Counted from the first letter of the stretch, positions 8,668 to 18,244 are shown. The stretch: DNA of 51,096 nucleotides from Paracoccaceae bacterium (GCA_007692585.1 REBU01000115.1:1-51096); one strand, 5' to 3'. Program-made: numbers and translations. Notes: generated by a model from the letters alone, not told the origin.

Positions 8668-9090
8668 TCAGCCGACCAGTTCGAGACCAGCAAAGAAATA
8701 TGCGATTTCCTGCGCAGCGGTTTCGGGCGCGTCAGAGCCATGGACCGAGTTTTCGCCGACAGATTGCGCAAATTCGGCGCGGATGGTGCCAGCCGCCGCA
8801 TCAGCGGGGTTCGTCGCGCCCATGACTTCGCGGTTTTTTGCGATCGCACCGTCACCTTCAAGCACCTGCACCACAACCGGGGCAGAGGCCATGAATTCGC
8901 ACAGCTCGTCATAGAAGGGGCGCTCAGCGTGGACTTCGTAGAATTTGCCCGCCTGAGCCTTCGTCAGGTGAATCCGCTTTTGCGCGATGATGCGCAGGCC
9001 AGCTTCCTCGAATTTGGCATTGATCTTGCCGGTCAGGTTGCGGCTGGTCGCGTCGGGTTTGATGATAGAGAGCGTGCGCTCGGTGGCCAT
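8668..9090 (-). CDS. ndk: Nucleoside diphosphate kinase
   Basis: Cytosolic kinase of 140 aa that transfers the gamma phosphate of ATP to nucleoside diphosphates through a phospho-histidine. The start [17 protein letters not shown] is canonical and is preceded by GGAG eight bases upstream (GGAGAATATGAC-ATG), which excludes the 20-residue upstream extension. The catalytic histidine lies in the signature [10 protein letters not shown] near residue 117. The length matches bacterial tetrameric Ndk. It is monocistronic by appearance: a terminator follows and rimO lies 98 bases upstream. Confidence 0.97.
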   Translation of the reverse strand: MATERTLSIIKPDATSRNLTGKINAKFEEAGLRIIAQKRIHLTKAQAGKFYEVHAERPFYDELCEFMASAPVVVQVLEGDGAIAKNREVMGATNPADAAAGTIRAEFAQSVGENSVHGSDAPETAAQEIAYFFAGLELVG

Positions 9091-9188
9091 GTCATATTCT
9101 CCAGAATTCTTGTGGGGGCAGAGGTTGCCCAAGCGCGAAGCCCTTATCATGGGCGTGTGACGAGGGGAAGACGGAACTGGGCCGAGAG

Positions 9189-10565
9189 TTAAGGCGTGAT
9201 CTGTCCCCAGAGGTCGTATTCTCCCGCTTCATCGACCGTGACTGAGACAATATCGCCCACATTGAGTCCCTCGGTACCCTCGTCAATGAACAGATTGCCA
9301 TCGATTTCGGGCGCATCGGCCTTGGTGCGGCAGGTGGCGATGCCTTCGGCGTCGATTTCATCCACGATCACATCCATCTGTAATCCCACCTTGGCGGCCA
9401 GCTTGGCTTCGGAAATGCTCTGCGCCTTCTCCATGAAACGGGCGAAGCGTTCCGCCTTGAGTTCAGCGGGCACATGGTCGGGCAGGGCATTCGAGCGCGC
9501 ACCAGCGACGTTTTCATACTGGAAGCAGCCGACACGGTCGAGTTGCGCCGCATCGAGCCAGTCGAGCAGATGCTCGAACTCGGCCTCGGTCTCGCCGGGA
9601 TAGCCGACGATGAAGGTGGAGCGCAGCGTGATCTCGGGGCAGATGGCGCGCCATTCCGAAATGCGGTCCAGCGTCTTTTCCCCTGCTGCGGGCCGCGCCA
9701 TGCGGCGGAGCACGTCGGGATGAGAATGCTGGAAAGGAATATCCAGATAGGGCAGAACCAGCCCGTCAGCCATCAGCGGGATCAGATCGCGCACATGCGG
9801 GTAGGGGTAGATGTAATGCAGCCGGACCCAGGCCCCGAGCGATCCGAGATCCCGCGCAAGATCGGTGATATGGGCGCGGTGGCCGCGATCCGCTGCATGC
9901 TTGATGTCGACACCGTAAGCCGATGTGTCCTGCGAGATGACCAGGAGTTCCTTCACCCCGGCGGCGACCAGCTTTTCGGCCTCGCGCAACACCGCATGGG
10001 CAGGGCGCGAGACCAGCCGCCCGCGCATGTCAGGGATGATGCAGAATTTGCACTTGTGATTGCAGCCCTCAGAGATCTTCAGATAGCTGTAATGGCGCGG
10101 CGTCAGGCTGACAGATTGTGCAGGCATCAGATCGACAAACGGATCGGGTGCGGCGGGCACAGCCGCATGCACGGCGTCGAGCACCTGCTCATATTGATGT
10201 GGGCCTGTGACTGCGAGCACCTTGGGATGTGCGCCCGTGATGTAATCGGGCTCGGCCCCCAGACAGCCCGTGACGATCACGCGGCCATTCTCGGCGAGCG
10301 CCTCGCCAATCGCGTCGAGCGATTCGGCTTTCGCACTGTCCAGAAAGCCGCAGGTATTGACAATCACCGCATCCGCACCCGCGTAATCGGGGCTGATCCC
10401 GTAACCTTCGGCGCGCAAACGGGTCAGGATGCGTTCGCTGTCGACCAGCGCCTTGGGACATCCCAGCGAGACCATGCCGATGGTTGGCTGGCCGGGACGG
10501 GCAGTGTCGCGCAGCACCGCGCGCGGCGCAAGATCAGGGCGGAGGTCAGGTGGATTCGTGCTCAT
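9189..10565 (-). CDS. rimO: Ribosomal protein S12 methylthiotransferase RimO
   Basis: Radical SAM enzyme of 458 aa that adds a methylthio group to the conserved aspartate of ribosomal protein S12. The N-terminal UPF0004 domain supplies three cysteines of the auxiliary cluster in [17 protein letters not shown] and TGCLGAE. The radical SAM motif CNHKCKFC lies near residue 165, and a C-terminal TRAM domain follows. [12 protein letters not shown] distinguishes RimO from MiaB. The start at 10565 ([14 protein letters not shown]) is chosen because a longer in-frame version would run into the neighbouring gene. The 44-base gap to the upstream gene suggests possible cotranscription. Confidence 0.96.
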   Translation of the reverse strand: MSTNPPDLRPDLAPRAVLRDTARPGQPTIGMVSLGCPKALVDSERILTRLRAEGYGISPDYAGADAVIVNTCGFLDSAKAESLDAIGEALAENGRVIVTGCLGAEPDYITGAHPKVLAVTGPHQYEQVLDAVHAAVPAAPDPFVDLMPAQSVSLTPRHYSYLKISEGCNHKCKFCIIPDMRGRLVSRPAHAVLREAEKLVAAGVKELLVISQDTSAYGVDIKHAADRGHRAHITDLARDLGSLGAWVRLHYIYPYPHVRDLIPLMADGLVLPYLDIPFQHSHPDVLRRMARPAAGEKTLDRISEWRAICPEITLRSTFIVGYPGETEAEFEHLLDWLDAAQLDRVGCFQYENVAGARSNALPDHVPAELKAERFARFMEKAQSISEAKLAAKVGLQMDVIVDEIDAEGIATCRTKADAPEIDGNLFIDEGTEGLNVGDIVSVTVDEAGEYDLWGQITP

Positions 10566-10609
10566 CTGGCGGCCTATACAGTGTGGTTTGGCCTGCGCAA
10601 AGCCCCGCG

Positions 10610-11773
10610 TCAGGCTGGGCGGCGCAGCATGGTGGTGCCCAGACGCCGCGCGATGCGCCAAAGCACCCGGTGGCCGAGATCAGCATAATCGAGATCACCT
10701 GCCAGCAGTTTCAGATAGCTGCGCGTCATCGATGGGTTGCGCTCGACCGCGCCGGGGAAATAGTTGCGCACAGGAGTCGCGTAGATCAGCGCGCGGATGC
10801 GGCGCGCGGCCGCCATTTCACGGTGGATATAGCCGATCCGTGACATGTAGGCGGCCATGGCGGGTTTGCCCGATTGTAGCGCTTCAGCCGCCGCCTGCCC
10901 GGCGAACTGGCCCGATTTCATCGCCCATGCAATGCCTTCGCCCGTGATCGGATCGACGAGGCCCGCGGCATCGCCTGCAAGCAGGACGGGGCCGCGACCG
11001 GGGGTCTTGCGATAGGCCCCGAAGGGCAGGAACGCGCCTTTGCAGCGCAGCTTCTCGGCATCCAGATGAGGGGCGTGCTGCGCAAGATATGTGCGAAAAT
11101 GCGCCTTCATATCGGGGTTTTTCGCATGAACGCCGCCCACGCCGAGCGTGATCGAGCCATTCTTGGGAAACACCCAGCCATAGCCCCAATTTGCCGCGCC
11201 CAGATCAATTTCGGTGGTGTTGTCATTGGTCAGATCGCGGTCTAGTTCGACCTCCAGCCCGAAACCGATCTCGGCAGGGTCGAACGCGCGCCCGTAAAGC
11301 GCGCGCGCGACAGCGCTGTTGGCCCCGTCCGCGCCGATCAGGATCCGCCCGCCGAGGCAGCGCCCGTCCGCGAGCGTGACGCTGGGGGCGTCTGTGTCGA
11401 TCTGGCTGATCTTGACCGGGGCGAAGACAGTGACGCCTGCTTCCTGCGCCCGCGCGTGCAAGGCCGCGTCGAAGTCGCGGCGCATGGTCATTTGCAGGAC
11501 CGGGGCATCAGGTTCATGGCCGATCGCGCGCCCGGCGAAGGTCAGGCGGAACTGGGTCGAGGGCAGAAACAGACTGGTGTCCGGGGTCAGGCCGAAGACC
11601 TCGGACATATAGCGCACCGAGCGCCCGGTCAGACCGCCGCCGCAGAGCTTGTCACGCGGAAAAGCGAATTTGTCGATCAGCGCGACTGACAGCCCTGCCT
11701 GCGCGGCGGTGATTGCTGCAGCACTGCCTGCAGGGCCGGAGCCGAGAACCAGAAGATCAAAGCGATGCGTCAC
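10610..11773 (-). CDS. Geranylgeranyl reductase family FAD-dependent oxidoreductase
   Basis: Flavoprotein of 387 aa in the geranylgeranyl reductase/PHBH-like family, which hydrogenates isoprenoid double bonds (as BchP/ChlP and archaeal lipid reductases do). The N-terminal dinucleotide fold [19 protein letters not shown] binds [17 protein letters not shown] near residue 40 is the family motif, and [19 protein letters not shown] near residue 270 is the second FAD signature. No bacteriochlorophyll or carotenoid genes are nearby, so it need not be BchP; the natural substrate is unknown. It lies just upstream of rimO and diverges from the GT61 gene. Confidence 0.88.
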   Translation of the reverse strand: MTHRFDLLVLGSGPAGSAAAITAAQAGLSVALIDKFAFPRDKLCGGGLTGRSVRYMSEVFGLTPDTSLFLPSTQFRLTFAGRAIGHEPDAPVLQMTMRRDFDAALHARAQEAGVTVFAPVKISQIDTDAPSVTLADGRCLGGRILIGADGANSAVARALYGRAFDPAEIGFGLEVELDRDLTNDNTTEIDLGAANWGYGWVFPKNGSITLGVGGVHAKNPDMKAHFRTYLAQHAPHLDAEKLRCKGAFLPFGAYRKTPGRGPVLLAGDAAGLVDPITGEGIAWAMKSGQFAGQAAAEALQSGKPAMAAYMSRIGYIHREMAAARRIRALIYATPVRNYFPGAVERNPSMTRSYLKLLAGDLDYADLGHRVLWRIARRLGTTMLRRPA

Positions 11774-12028
11774 AGAGCTACTCCGGGATAAGTGTCAGAG
11801 TTTTCAGAGCGCCTGCAGCATGAAAACCCACAAATCGACGCGGGCATAGCATGCGCGGCACGATGTGAGAAGGGCATGATGGCCGCAGGCGTGTTGCTTG
11901 TTTGACTTGCTGTCGGTTTCAGGGTCAGGTCTGATGCCAGAGCAGGCGGGCTGCAGTGAAACAGGGCGGTCGTCCAAGTGCAATCAGCGCGTAAGCGGGA
12001 AAATGTGCAAGTGGAACATGTCAACAAG

Positions 12029-13246
12029 ATGAACGCGCCCATACCAGAGACGGATTTGCCACCCATCGCCAGGTTCGATGCGGTGTTGGTCACGCCCTCG
12101 GGGGATCGCGATACGCCGGGGGTGTTCTGGCCTGATTTCGACCAGCAGATCCACGCACGGCTCCGGCGCAAGGACAAGCCGGTCTGTAAACCGCCCGTGC
12201 TGACCTCCGGGCGGTTGCGAATCGTGGACCCGCCCGCAGTTTTCGTATCGATGTATGACAATCATTTCGGCCATTTTGTCGCCGAGACCGTGCCCCGGCT
12301 GGCGCAGTCGCTGGCCGAATGTCCGCAAGAGTGGCCGCTTGTGTTCAGTTGCGACCCGCGCTTTCGCGCGCCCCATCCCTCAGCCATGTTCCGCGCTGTG
12401 ATGGACTGGCTTGACGTACCGCTGGCGCGGTTGCGCTTTTGCCCCGAGCCGACGGTCTTTCGCAGGCTTCATATCGCAGCGCAGGCCGAGCATCTGGGAT
12501 CGCGCGTGCCGACATCGCCGCGCTATCTGGATCTGCTGGAAGCGCGCGTGCATGCCAAGCTGCCGGATCTGCCGCAAGACGGGGTGAGCTTCATCAGCCG
12601 CGCCGCGCTGAGCCCTGAAAAGGGGTTCCATGCAGGCGAGGTCTATCTTGCAGGCTGTCTGCGACAGCTGGGGGTGCAGGTGGTCTTCCCCGAAGCGCTG
12701 TCCTTGCCCGAACAGATGCGGATTTATGCGCGCAGCAAGTATCTCATTTTCTCCGAAGGTTCGGCCCTGCATGGCCGACAGCTGATCGGGCGGCAGGATC
12801 AGCATATCTCGGTTCTCAGGCGGCGGTTTCGCAGCCATCTGGCGCAAGCTCAGATCGCCCCGCGATGCAGCAGCCTAAGCTACGTGTCCTGCTTCGCAGG
12901 TGCGCTCAATGTGATCGGGCCCGAGGGGCGGCCAGTGCTGCATGCGATGGTGTCACTCTATCAGCCCGAGGCCTTGCTTGCGCATTTTGACGCGATTGGC
13001 GTGCCTTTGCGCAAATTATGGAACAATGCCGTTTATCAGCATGTCCGCGATCAGGATGTCTTGCGCTGGCTGGCGCGGATCTATGACCCGAAGATTGCCC
13101 ATTGGCTGCGCCCGACCAATGGTCCCGGCCATATCCATGAGCAGCTCGAAGCGCTGGGTTTGGGTCAACTTGCGCAGCAAGCCGCCGCGATCATGGACGG
13201 ACATTCGGAACACAATAGACGTCACCGGCGCGCAGGGGAGGGTTAA
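12029..13246 (+). CDS. Glycosyltransferase family 61 protein (DUF563)
   Basis: Putative glycosyltransferase of 405 aa acting on capsule, LPS or another surface glycan. The GT61/DUF563 hallmark is present: MYDNHFGHFVAETVPRLAQ near residue 75 and the C-terminal acceptor-site segment LIFSEGSALHGRQL near residue 250, which resembles the EGSxxxH motif. No signal peptide is visible, consistent with a cytoplasmic enzyme. The ATG at 12029 (MNAPIPETDLPPIAR) is preferred to a GTG 17 codons upstream; neither has a strong ribosome-binding site. Its stop overlaps the opposing nucleotidyltransferase stop inside TTAA. The sugar donor and acceptor are unknown. Confidence 0.82.
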   Translation: MNAPIPETDLPPIARFDAVLVTPSGDRDTPGVFWPDFDQQIHARLRRKDKPVCKPPVLTSGRLRIVDPPAVFVSMYDNHFGHFVAETVPRLAQSLAECPQEWPLVFSCDPRFRAPHPSAMFRAVMDWLDVPLARLRFCPEPTVFRRLHIAAQAEHLGSRVPTSPRYLDLLEARVHAKLPDLPQDGVSFISRAALSPEKGFHAGEVYLAGCLRQLGVQVVFPEALSLPEQMRIYARSKYLIFSEGSALHGRQLIGRQDQHISVLRRRFRSHLAQAQIAPRCSSLSYVSCFAGALNVIGPEGRPVLHAMVSLYQPEALLAHFDAIGVPLRKLWNNAVYQHVRDQDVLRWLARIYDPKIAHWLRPTNGPGHIHEQLEALGLGQLAQQAAAIMDGHSEHNRRHRRAGEG

Positions 13247-13836
13247 TGCCCCCCGGCGCGCCAGGCGGCCCAGTCTTCGGGCGTATCGAGATCGGTGAGC
13301 GCGCGTTTGCCTTGCAAGGGATGCAATCGTGGGGGATGCCGCCGCAAAAGCTGTCGTGCACCTTCATCACCGCGCAGCTGCAACATGTCAGCAAACAGTC
13401 GGCGCGGCAGGATGACAGGGTGACCCGCACGGCCCGCCATGTCGCTGGCGCGTAACGCCTGGGTCGAATGTGCGGCCTGCGCTGCGATCAGCGCGCGCAT
13501 GTCTTGCGCGGTAATATCAGGCATATCGGGCAGCGCGATCATCAACGCGCCCACTGGCAGCACCATTGCCCAGGACGCCCCGGCTCTCAGCGACGCGGCC
13601 ATACCTTCGGACGCATCCGGCAGGCATAGCCGCGTGAGCGGCAACCCCTCCAATGACTTTTGGCGCGCGGGGTCCGGGTCGCGCAAGCTGACTGCCAGAT
13701 GTGCTGAAACGGTCAGCGCCAGCTGCGCGACATGGCGCAAGATCGGCTGACCATTGACATGTTCCAGCAGCTTGTCTTGCCCGCGCATCCGTGTAGCCGC
13801 GCCAGCGGCGGGCAAGAGGATGGCACAGCCGCGCAT
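13243..13836 (-). CDS. MobA-like nucleotidyltransferase (NTP transferase domain)
   Basis: Rossmann-like NTP transferase of 197 aa in the MobA/MocA family; relatives attach CMP or GMP to molybdopterin. The nucleotide-binding loop is LPAAGAATRMRGQDKLL near residue 8 (canonical LAAGxSxRMGxxKLL), and ALPDMPDI near residue 103 matches the metal-binding D-x-P segment. The first residue overlaps the livM stop (TAATG), so it is translationally coupled to the Liv operon, an unusual place for such a gene; molybdoenzyme genes are absent. The role could be molybdenum cofactor cytidylylation or another sugar-1-phosphate or cofactor nucleotidyl transfer. Confidence 0.82.
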   Translation of the reverse strand: MRGCAILLPAAGAATRMRGQDKLLEHVNGQPILRHVAQLALTVSAHLAVSLRDPDPARQKSLEGLPLTRLCLPDASEGMAASLRAGASWAMVLPVGALMIALPDMPDITAQDMRALIAAQAAHSTQALRASDMAGRAGHPVILPRRLFADMLQLRGDEGARQLLRRHPPRLHPLQGKRALTDLDTPEDWAAWRAGGH

Positions 13837-15140
13837 TATCGCTCGGGAATCAGGCCGCGGGGCGCAAAGCGCAGCATCAGCAAAAGCGCGAGCCCCATAG
13901 TCAGCAAGCGCATATAGGCCGCCGAGTCGAGCAGATGGCGGCGCAATTCGCTTTCCAGAGACATGCCGGATGTCACCATTTCCATCATCCAGCGGCCTGC
14001 TGGTTCGACCTGCACCCAGAGAAACCAGATCACGAAGGCCCCCAGAACCGCCCCCCAGTTATTGCCCGATCCGCCGACGATCACCATGACCCAGATCAGG
14101 AAGGTAAAGCGCAAGGGCTCGTAGCTGCCAGGGGTGAGCTGGCCGTCCATCGACACCATCATTGCGCCTGCCAGACCGCAAACCGCAGAGCCCAGAACGA
14201 AGATCATCAGATGGCGGCGCGTCACGTCCTTGCCCATTGCGCGGGCCGAAACCTCGTTGTCGCGTATGGCGCGCATCATCCGGCCCCAGGGCGAATTCAG
14301 CGCGCGTTCCGCAAGCCAGATCAGGATCGCGAGCACGATCAGGAAAAGTGCCGAATAGCCCAGGCCCGAGACGACACTGGCGGCCTGCGAGACCGACCAG
14401 CCCATCGTTTCTGCCAGCGACTGCACCCAGGGCAGCGGTTGCAATTCGATCGGGCGCGGCACCGGCCGGTCGATACCCGTGACATTATTGACCCCGCGCG
14501 CGAGCCAACGCTCATGTTTCAGAACCGCAATCACGATTTCCGAAATGCCCAGCGTGGCTATCGCCAGATAATCCGAGCGCAGCCCAAGACTGACCTTGCC
14601 GACCAGCCATGCGACCCCGGCGGCGAACACTGCGCCGACAGGCCAGGCGAGGATTACCGGCAGGCCCGCGCCGCCCAGATAGCCCTCGGAGGCCGGATTG
14701 ACCGCCTGCACTGCTTGGGTTGCGGGACCGAAGACCTGCGAGGTGATCACAAAGCCCACCACCAGCACAGCGAAAATTGCCAGGCCTCGCAGCTTGCCGG
14801 GCGCCATGCGTTTATAGACCAGAACCGCAGCGAGAATCGTTGCCACCCCCAGCATCAGCCCCAGAAGGACGCCCAGCCCGCCTGCGGCCCAGGCCTCGGG
14901 CACGGGCGGTTGTGCGATCAGCACAACGGCCAGCCCACCCACAGCCGTGAACCCCATGATGCCCACATTGAACAGCCCCGCATAGCCCCATTGCATGTTC
15001 ACGCCCAAGGCCATGATCGCCGAGATCAGGCTCATGTTCAGGATGGTAACGGCCAGCTGCGGGCTCTGGAACGTGGCGACAAGGGCCAGCACAGCGAACA
15101 TGATCGCAAACAGGCCCAGATCGCGTGCTGTCAGGCTCAT
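13836..15140 (-). CDS. livM: Branched-chain amino acid ABC transporter permease LivM
   Basis: Inner-membrane permease of 434 aa for a branched-chain amino acid or related importer. Many transmembrane helices are visible; the ATPase-coupling loop reads SPWGRMMRAIRDNEVSARAMG near residue 290, and the region after it (VCGLAGAMMV) is typical of LivM. About 100 residues longer than E. coli-type cores because of an extended N-terminal membrane region, as is usual in this bacterial group. It overlaps livH by four bases (ATGA) and is coupled by TAATG to the downstream nucleotidyltransferase. Confidence 0.95.
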   Translation of the reverse strand: MSLTARDLGLFAIMFAVLALVATFQSPQLAVTILNMSLISAIMALGVNMQWGYAGLFNVGIMGFTAVGGLAVVLIAQPPVPEAWAAGGLGVLLGLMLGVATILAAVLVYKRMAPGKLRGLAIFAVLVVGFVITSQVFGPATQAVQAVNPASEGYLGGAGLPVILAWPVGAVFAAGVAWLVGKVSLGLRSDYLAIATLGISEIVIAVLKHERWLARGVNNVTGIDRPVPRPIELQPLPWVQSLAETMGWSVSQAASVVSGLGYSALFLIVLAILIWLAERALNSPWGRMMRAIRDNEVSARAMGKDVTRRHLMIFVLGSAVCGLAGAMMVSMDGQLTPGSYEPLRFTFLIWVMVIVGGSGNNWGAVLGAFVIWFLWVQVEPAGRWMMEMVTSGMSLESELRRHLLDSAAYMRLLTMGLALLLMLRFAPRGLIPER

Positions 15141-16147
15141 AGCACTTTCCCCTTGAAGATACCTGTGGGACGGAACAGCAGCACGATCACCAGAATGGCG
15201 AAGGTCACGGCGAATTTGTAATCCACCGGCAGGAGCTGCATCATCGAGCTTGGCTCAAGCCCCTCGGGCATCAGATAGCCGAAGACACGCCGCCAAGCGA
15301 AGGTGATGCCCATTTCCGCAAATGCCACGACATAGGCCCCGACAATCGCGCCCAAAGGCGAGCCAAGCCCGCCAAGAATGGCGGCTGCGAACATCGGCAG
15401 CAGAAGCTGGAAATAGTTGAAGGGCCGGAACCCCTTGTCGAGCCCGTAGAGCGTGCCCGCCAGCACCAGAAGGATCGCCGTGATCACCCATGTAATGAAG
15501 ACCACGCGCTCGGGGTTGATACCTGAGAGCAGCGCCAGATCCTCGTTGTCGGAATAGGCGCGCATCGACTTGCCCGCGCGGGTGCGGTTGAGAAACCAGA
15601 ACAGCGCCACCATGACTACCAGCGCGGTGACGATGGTGATGGCCTGCGCGGACCGCAGCGCCATGCCTTCGGCCAGCCCCGTCCAATCGCGGAATTCGCG
15701 CACTGTAAAGACGAAACGTTGCCCGTCCTCGAAGCGCGTCTCGCCGACGCCCATGAACAACCGCGTGATGCCATTGGTGACGAACATCACCCCCAGCGAG
15801 GCCATCACGAAGATCATCGGCTTGGCCTTCACCTTGCGGTAATAGCGATACACGAAACGGTCTGCCGCGAGCAGATAGAGCCCCAGCACCAGCACGCCGA
15901 ACGGGATTGCCAGAAGCGCGGTCGGCAAGGGGGCGATGCTGACGCCCTGCGCCTGCAGAAACCACGTCCCGCCGATCACCGCGGCTGTGCCAAGTGCCAT
16001 CGTATCACCATGGGCGAAATGCGCGAATCGCAGGATCGAAAAGATTAATGTGATCCCCAGCGCGCCGAGCGCCAGTTGACTGCCATAGGCAAGCGCCGGG
16101 ACAAGCATGAAATTTGAGACGCTGACGAGCGCATTGAGCGGTTCCAT
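15137..16147 (-). CDS. livH: Branched-chain amino acid ABC transporter permease LivH
   Basis: Second permease of the Liv importer, 336 aa. The coupling loop NRTRAGKSMRAYSDNEDLALL near residue 190 and the motif LGGLGSPLGAIVGAYVV near residue 260 identify LivH. It starts five bases after the livF stop and ends with a four-base ATGA overlap with livM, so the genes are cotranscribed. The substrate may be leucine-type amino acids but also amides or urea, since related Liv systems differ in ligand. Confidence 0.95.
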   Translation of the reverse strand: MEPLNALVSVSNFMLVPALAYGSQLALGALGITLIFSILRFAHFAHGDTMALGTAAVIGGTWFLQAQGVSIAPLPTALLAIPFGVLVLGLYLLAADRFVYRYYRKVKAKPMIFVMASLGVMFVTNGITRLFMGVGETRFEDGQRFVFTVREFRDWTGLAEGMALRSAQAITIVTALVVMVALFWFLNRTRAGKSMRAYSDNEDLALLSGINPERVVFITWVITAILLVLAGTLYGLDKGFRPFNYFQLLLPMFAAAILGGLGSPLGAIVGAYVVAFAEMGITFAWRRVFGYLMPEGLEPSSMMQLLPVDYKFAVTFAILVIVLLFRPTGIFKGKVL

Positions 16148-16152
16148 ATCCC

Positions 16153-16863
16153 TTATCCCCCCAGAAAACTCTTGCGCACATCCGGGTCAGCCAGAAGGGC
16201 CGCGCCAGTATCCGTATAGCGATTGGCGCCCTGCACCAGAACATAACCTTTATCTGCGATCTCAAGAGCCTGACGCGCGTTCTGCTCCACCATCAGGATC
16301 GATATTCCGGTGCGCGCAATCTCGATGATGCGGTCGAACAGTTCGTCCATCACGATGGGGCTGACCCCGGCCGTCGGCTCATCAAGCATCAGGACCGAGG
16401 GCTGCGTCATCAGCGCGCGCCCCACAGCGACCTGCTGGCGCTGGCCGCCGGACAATTCGCCCGCAGCCTGCCGCCGCTTGTCGCGCAGGATGGGGAACAG
16501 CTCATAGATCTGCTCCATCGTGCCGCGAATGTCATCGCGCCGGATGAACGCGCCCATTTCCAGATTTTCCTCGACCGTCATCGACGGAAAGATGTTGTTG
16601 GTCTGCGGGACAAACCCCATGCCCTTGGCAACACGTGCCTGCGGGGTCAGGCTGGTGATATCCTCTCCATTCAGTCGCACAGAGCCCAGACGCAGTTTCA
16701 GCATCCCGAAAATCGCCTTCATCCCCGTCGACTTTCCTGCACCATTGGGGCCGACAATCACTGCGATCTGACCTTTTTCGACTGCAATCGTGCAATCATG
16801 CAGGATATCGGCACCGCCATACCCGCCAGTCATTGCCTCACCAATCAGGAATGGCTCTGCCAT
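16153..16863 (-). CDS. livF: Branched-chain amino acid ABC transporter ATPase LivF
   Basis: Cytoplasmic ATPase of 236 aa powering the Liv importer. Walker A is GPNGAGKSTGMKAI near residue 38, the signature ABC motif is LSGGQRQQVAVGRAL, and Walker B is VLMLDEPTAG, all intact. The C-terminus is short, as in LivF rather than LivG. It starts three bases after the secreted-protein gene, confirming an unbroken operon order livK-livG-unknown-livF-livH-livM. Confidence 0.95.
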   Translation of the reverse strand: MAEPFLIGEAMTGGYGGADILHDCTIAVEKGQIAVIVGPNGAGKSTGMKAIFGMLKLRLGSVRLNGEDITSLTPQARVAKGMGFVPQTNNIFPSMTVEENLEMGAFIRRDDIRGTMEQIYELFPILRDKRRQAAGELSGGQRQQVAVGRALMTQPSVLMLDEPTAGVSPIVMDELFDRIIEIARTGISILMVEQNARQALEIADKGYVLVQGANRYTDTGAALLADPDVRKSFLGG

Positions 16864-16866
16864 CGC

Positions 16867-17400
16867 TCACTCCTCCCGCAAGACAAAAAAGCTCGCGATG
16901 CGGCGCAATTCCTGCTCCACATCGGCGTGTTCTTCGTTTTCGTCGTCAAGTGTAACGAACAGCCGCCTGTCGCCCTGTCCGGCGATCATGCTGACAAAGA
17001 CCATTGGTTCATCCTCGGGCAATGCGATGCGGGTGGTCAGGGTCACAGCGTTCATCTCACCTGCGCTGAAGGCTTCACGCCCCAAGGTTTCAGGGGCGTC
17101 CAGCCCTTCATTGCGCGCCTGCGCGGCGAGAAGTTCCGTCAGCGCGTCAAGTGCCGCTTCCAGCGATGCGGCTTGGGCAATTGCGTCAGGGGCTTCCATC
17201 ACCTCGAGCCAGTAGGGTGGCAGATCAAAGGCCACGCCATTGGTGAAGGGCACGACCTCGGCCCCGGCCCAGTCCGTTACGCCCGGGCAGAATTCGAAAC
17301 CGCCGGGCAAGGGCGTGCAGGCCTCTGAGGTCGCGAGGGCCGATGTGGCCGCGATGGCAAGAACAAGGCCGGTGCAGCTCTTCCAAATGACGTCAAGCAT
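16867..17400 (-). CDS. Secreted protein of unknown function within the liv operon
   Basis: Unrecognised protein of 177 aa. The N-terminus is a signal peptide (MLDVIWKSCTGLVLAIAATS followed by ALA), so it should be periplasmic. The mature part starts with a small Cys-containing segment (EACTPLPGGFEFCPG) that could form a disulfide, then a helical stretch and beta-strand-rich C-terminus with many acidic residues. It starts inside the end of livG (8-base overlap) and ends three bases before livF, so it is translated with the transporter. A periplasmic accessory of the importer is an inference from position. A start 6 codons upstream is possible but spoils the signal peptide. Confidence 0.8.
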   Translation of the reverse strand: MLDVIWKSCTGLVLAIAATSALATSEACTPLPGGFEFCPGVTDWAGAEVVPFTNGVAFDLPPYWLEVMEAPDAIAQAASLEAALDALTELLAAQARNEGLDAPETLGREAFSAGEMNAVTLTTRIALPEDEPMVFVSMIAGQGDRRLFVTLDDENEEHADVEQELRRIASFFVLREE

Positions 17401-18190
17401 GACCCTCCTCCTGCACAACCTTGTTTTTCAATCCCGTGCCGAGATAGGCCTCGATCACGTCCTCATTGGCCTTGATCTCGTCGAGCGACCCTTCGGCGAG
17501 GACCTTGCCTTCGGCCATGCAGATGACCGGGTCGCAAATGCGCCCGATGAAATCCATATCATGTTCGATCACGACGAAGGTGTAGCCCTGTTCGCGGTTC
17601 AGCCGGACAATCGCATCGGCAATGGTGTTCAGAAGCGTGCGGTTCACGCCGGCCCCGACCTCGTCCAGAAAGACGATCTTCGCATCGGTCATCATGGTGC
17701 GGCCGAGTTCCAGAAGCTTCTTCTGACCGCCCGAGATCTGCCCCGCTTTCTCATCGGCGATATGGCTGATTGTCAGGAAATCCAGCACCTCATCGGCGCG
17801 CGCCTGAATGCGGGCTTCTTCCTCGCGGACCCGCGCGCCATGGAACCATGCGGACCACAGATTTTCACCTGCCTGGCCTGGCGGCACCATCATCAGGTTC
17901 TCGCGCACCGTCATGGAATGAAACTCATGTGCGATCTGAAAAGTGCGCAGCAAGCCCTTGGAAAACAACATATGAGGCGGCAAACCAGTGATATCCTCGC
18001 CTTCCATCAGAACGCGTCCGGATGTTGGCGAAAGAACGCCTGCAATCACATTGAAAAGCGTGGTTTTTCCCGCACCGTTCGGACCAATCAGCCCAGTGAT
18101 CGAGCCCTTGGCGATTTCCAGTGTTGCGCCATCCACTGCATGAAATCCGCCGAAATGCTTGTGCAGGTTTTCGACCCGGATCATCGCCAT
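17393..18190 (-). CDS. livG: Branched-chain amino acid ABC transporter ATPase LivG
   Basis: Cytoplasmic ATPase of about 265 aa. Walker A GPNGAGKTTLFNVIAG near residue 38, signature ISGGQKKLLELGRTM and Walker B KIVFLDEVGAG are present; the LivG-specific insertion between Walker A and the signature (TVRENLMMVPPGQAGEN) is also seen. Three close ATG codons occur (18196, 18190, 18184). 18190 is chosen because the purine-rich AGGGGG sits six bases upstream of it. It lies downstream of livK across a terminator-like hairpin. Confidence 0.93.
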   Translation of the reverse strand: MAMIRVENLHKHFGGFHAVDGATLEIAKGSITGLIGPNGAGKTTLFNVIAGVLSPTSGRVLMEGEDITGLPPHMLFSKGLLRTFQIAHEFHSMTVRENLMMVPPGQAGENLWSAWFHGARVREEEARIQARADEVLDFLTISHIADEKAGQISGGQKKLLELGRTMMTDAKIVFLDEVGAGVNRTLLNTIADAIVRLNREQGYTFVVIEHDMDFIGRICDPVICMAEGKVLAEGSLDEIKANEDVIEAYLGTGLKNKVVQEEGHA

Positions 18191-18212
18191 CACCATCCCC
18201 CTGGTCCTGTCA

Positions 18213-18244
18213 GAAAAAGGCCCGGGGGAAATGCGCCCCGGGCC
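18213..18244 (-). terminator. Terminator/attenuator between livK and livG
   Basis: A 9-bp GC-only stem (GGCCCGGGG, 18219-18227, with 18236-18244) followed on the minus strand by TTTTTCTGAC. It would end or reduce transcription after livK, giving more binding protein than membrane components, as is common in such operons. Confidence 0.8.

Noticed and set aside
13935-15221. Long plus-strand ORF (428 codons) opposite livM
   Set aside because: Rich in His, Arg and Gln with no domain; shadow of a membrane protein gene.
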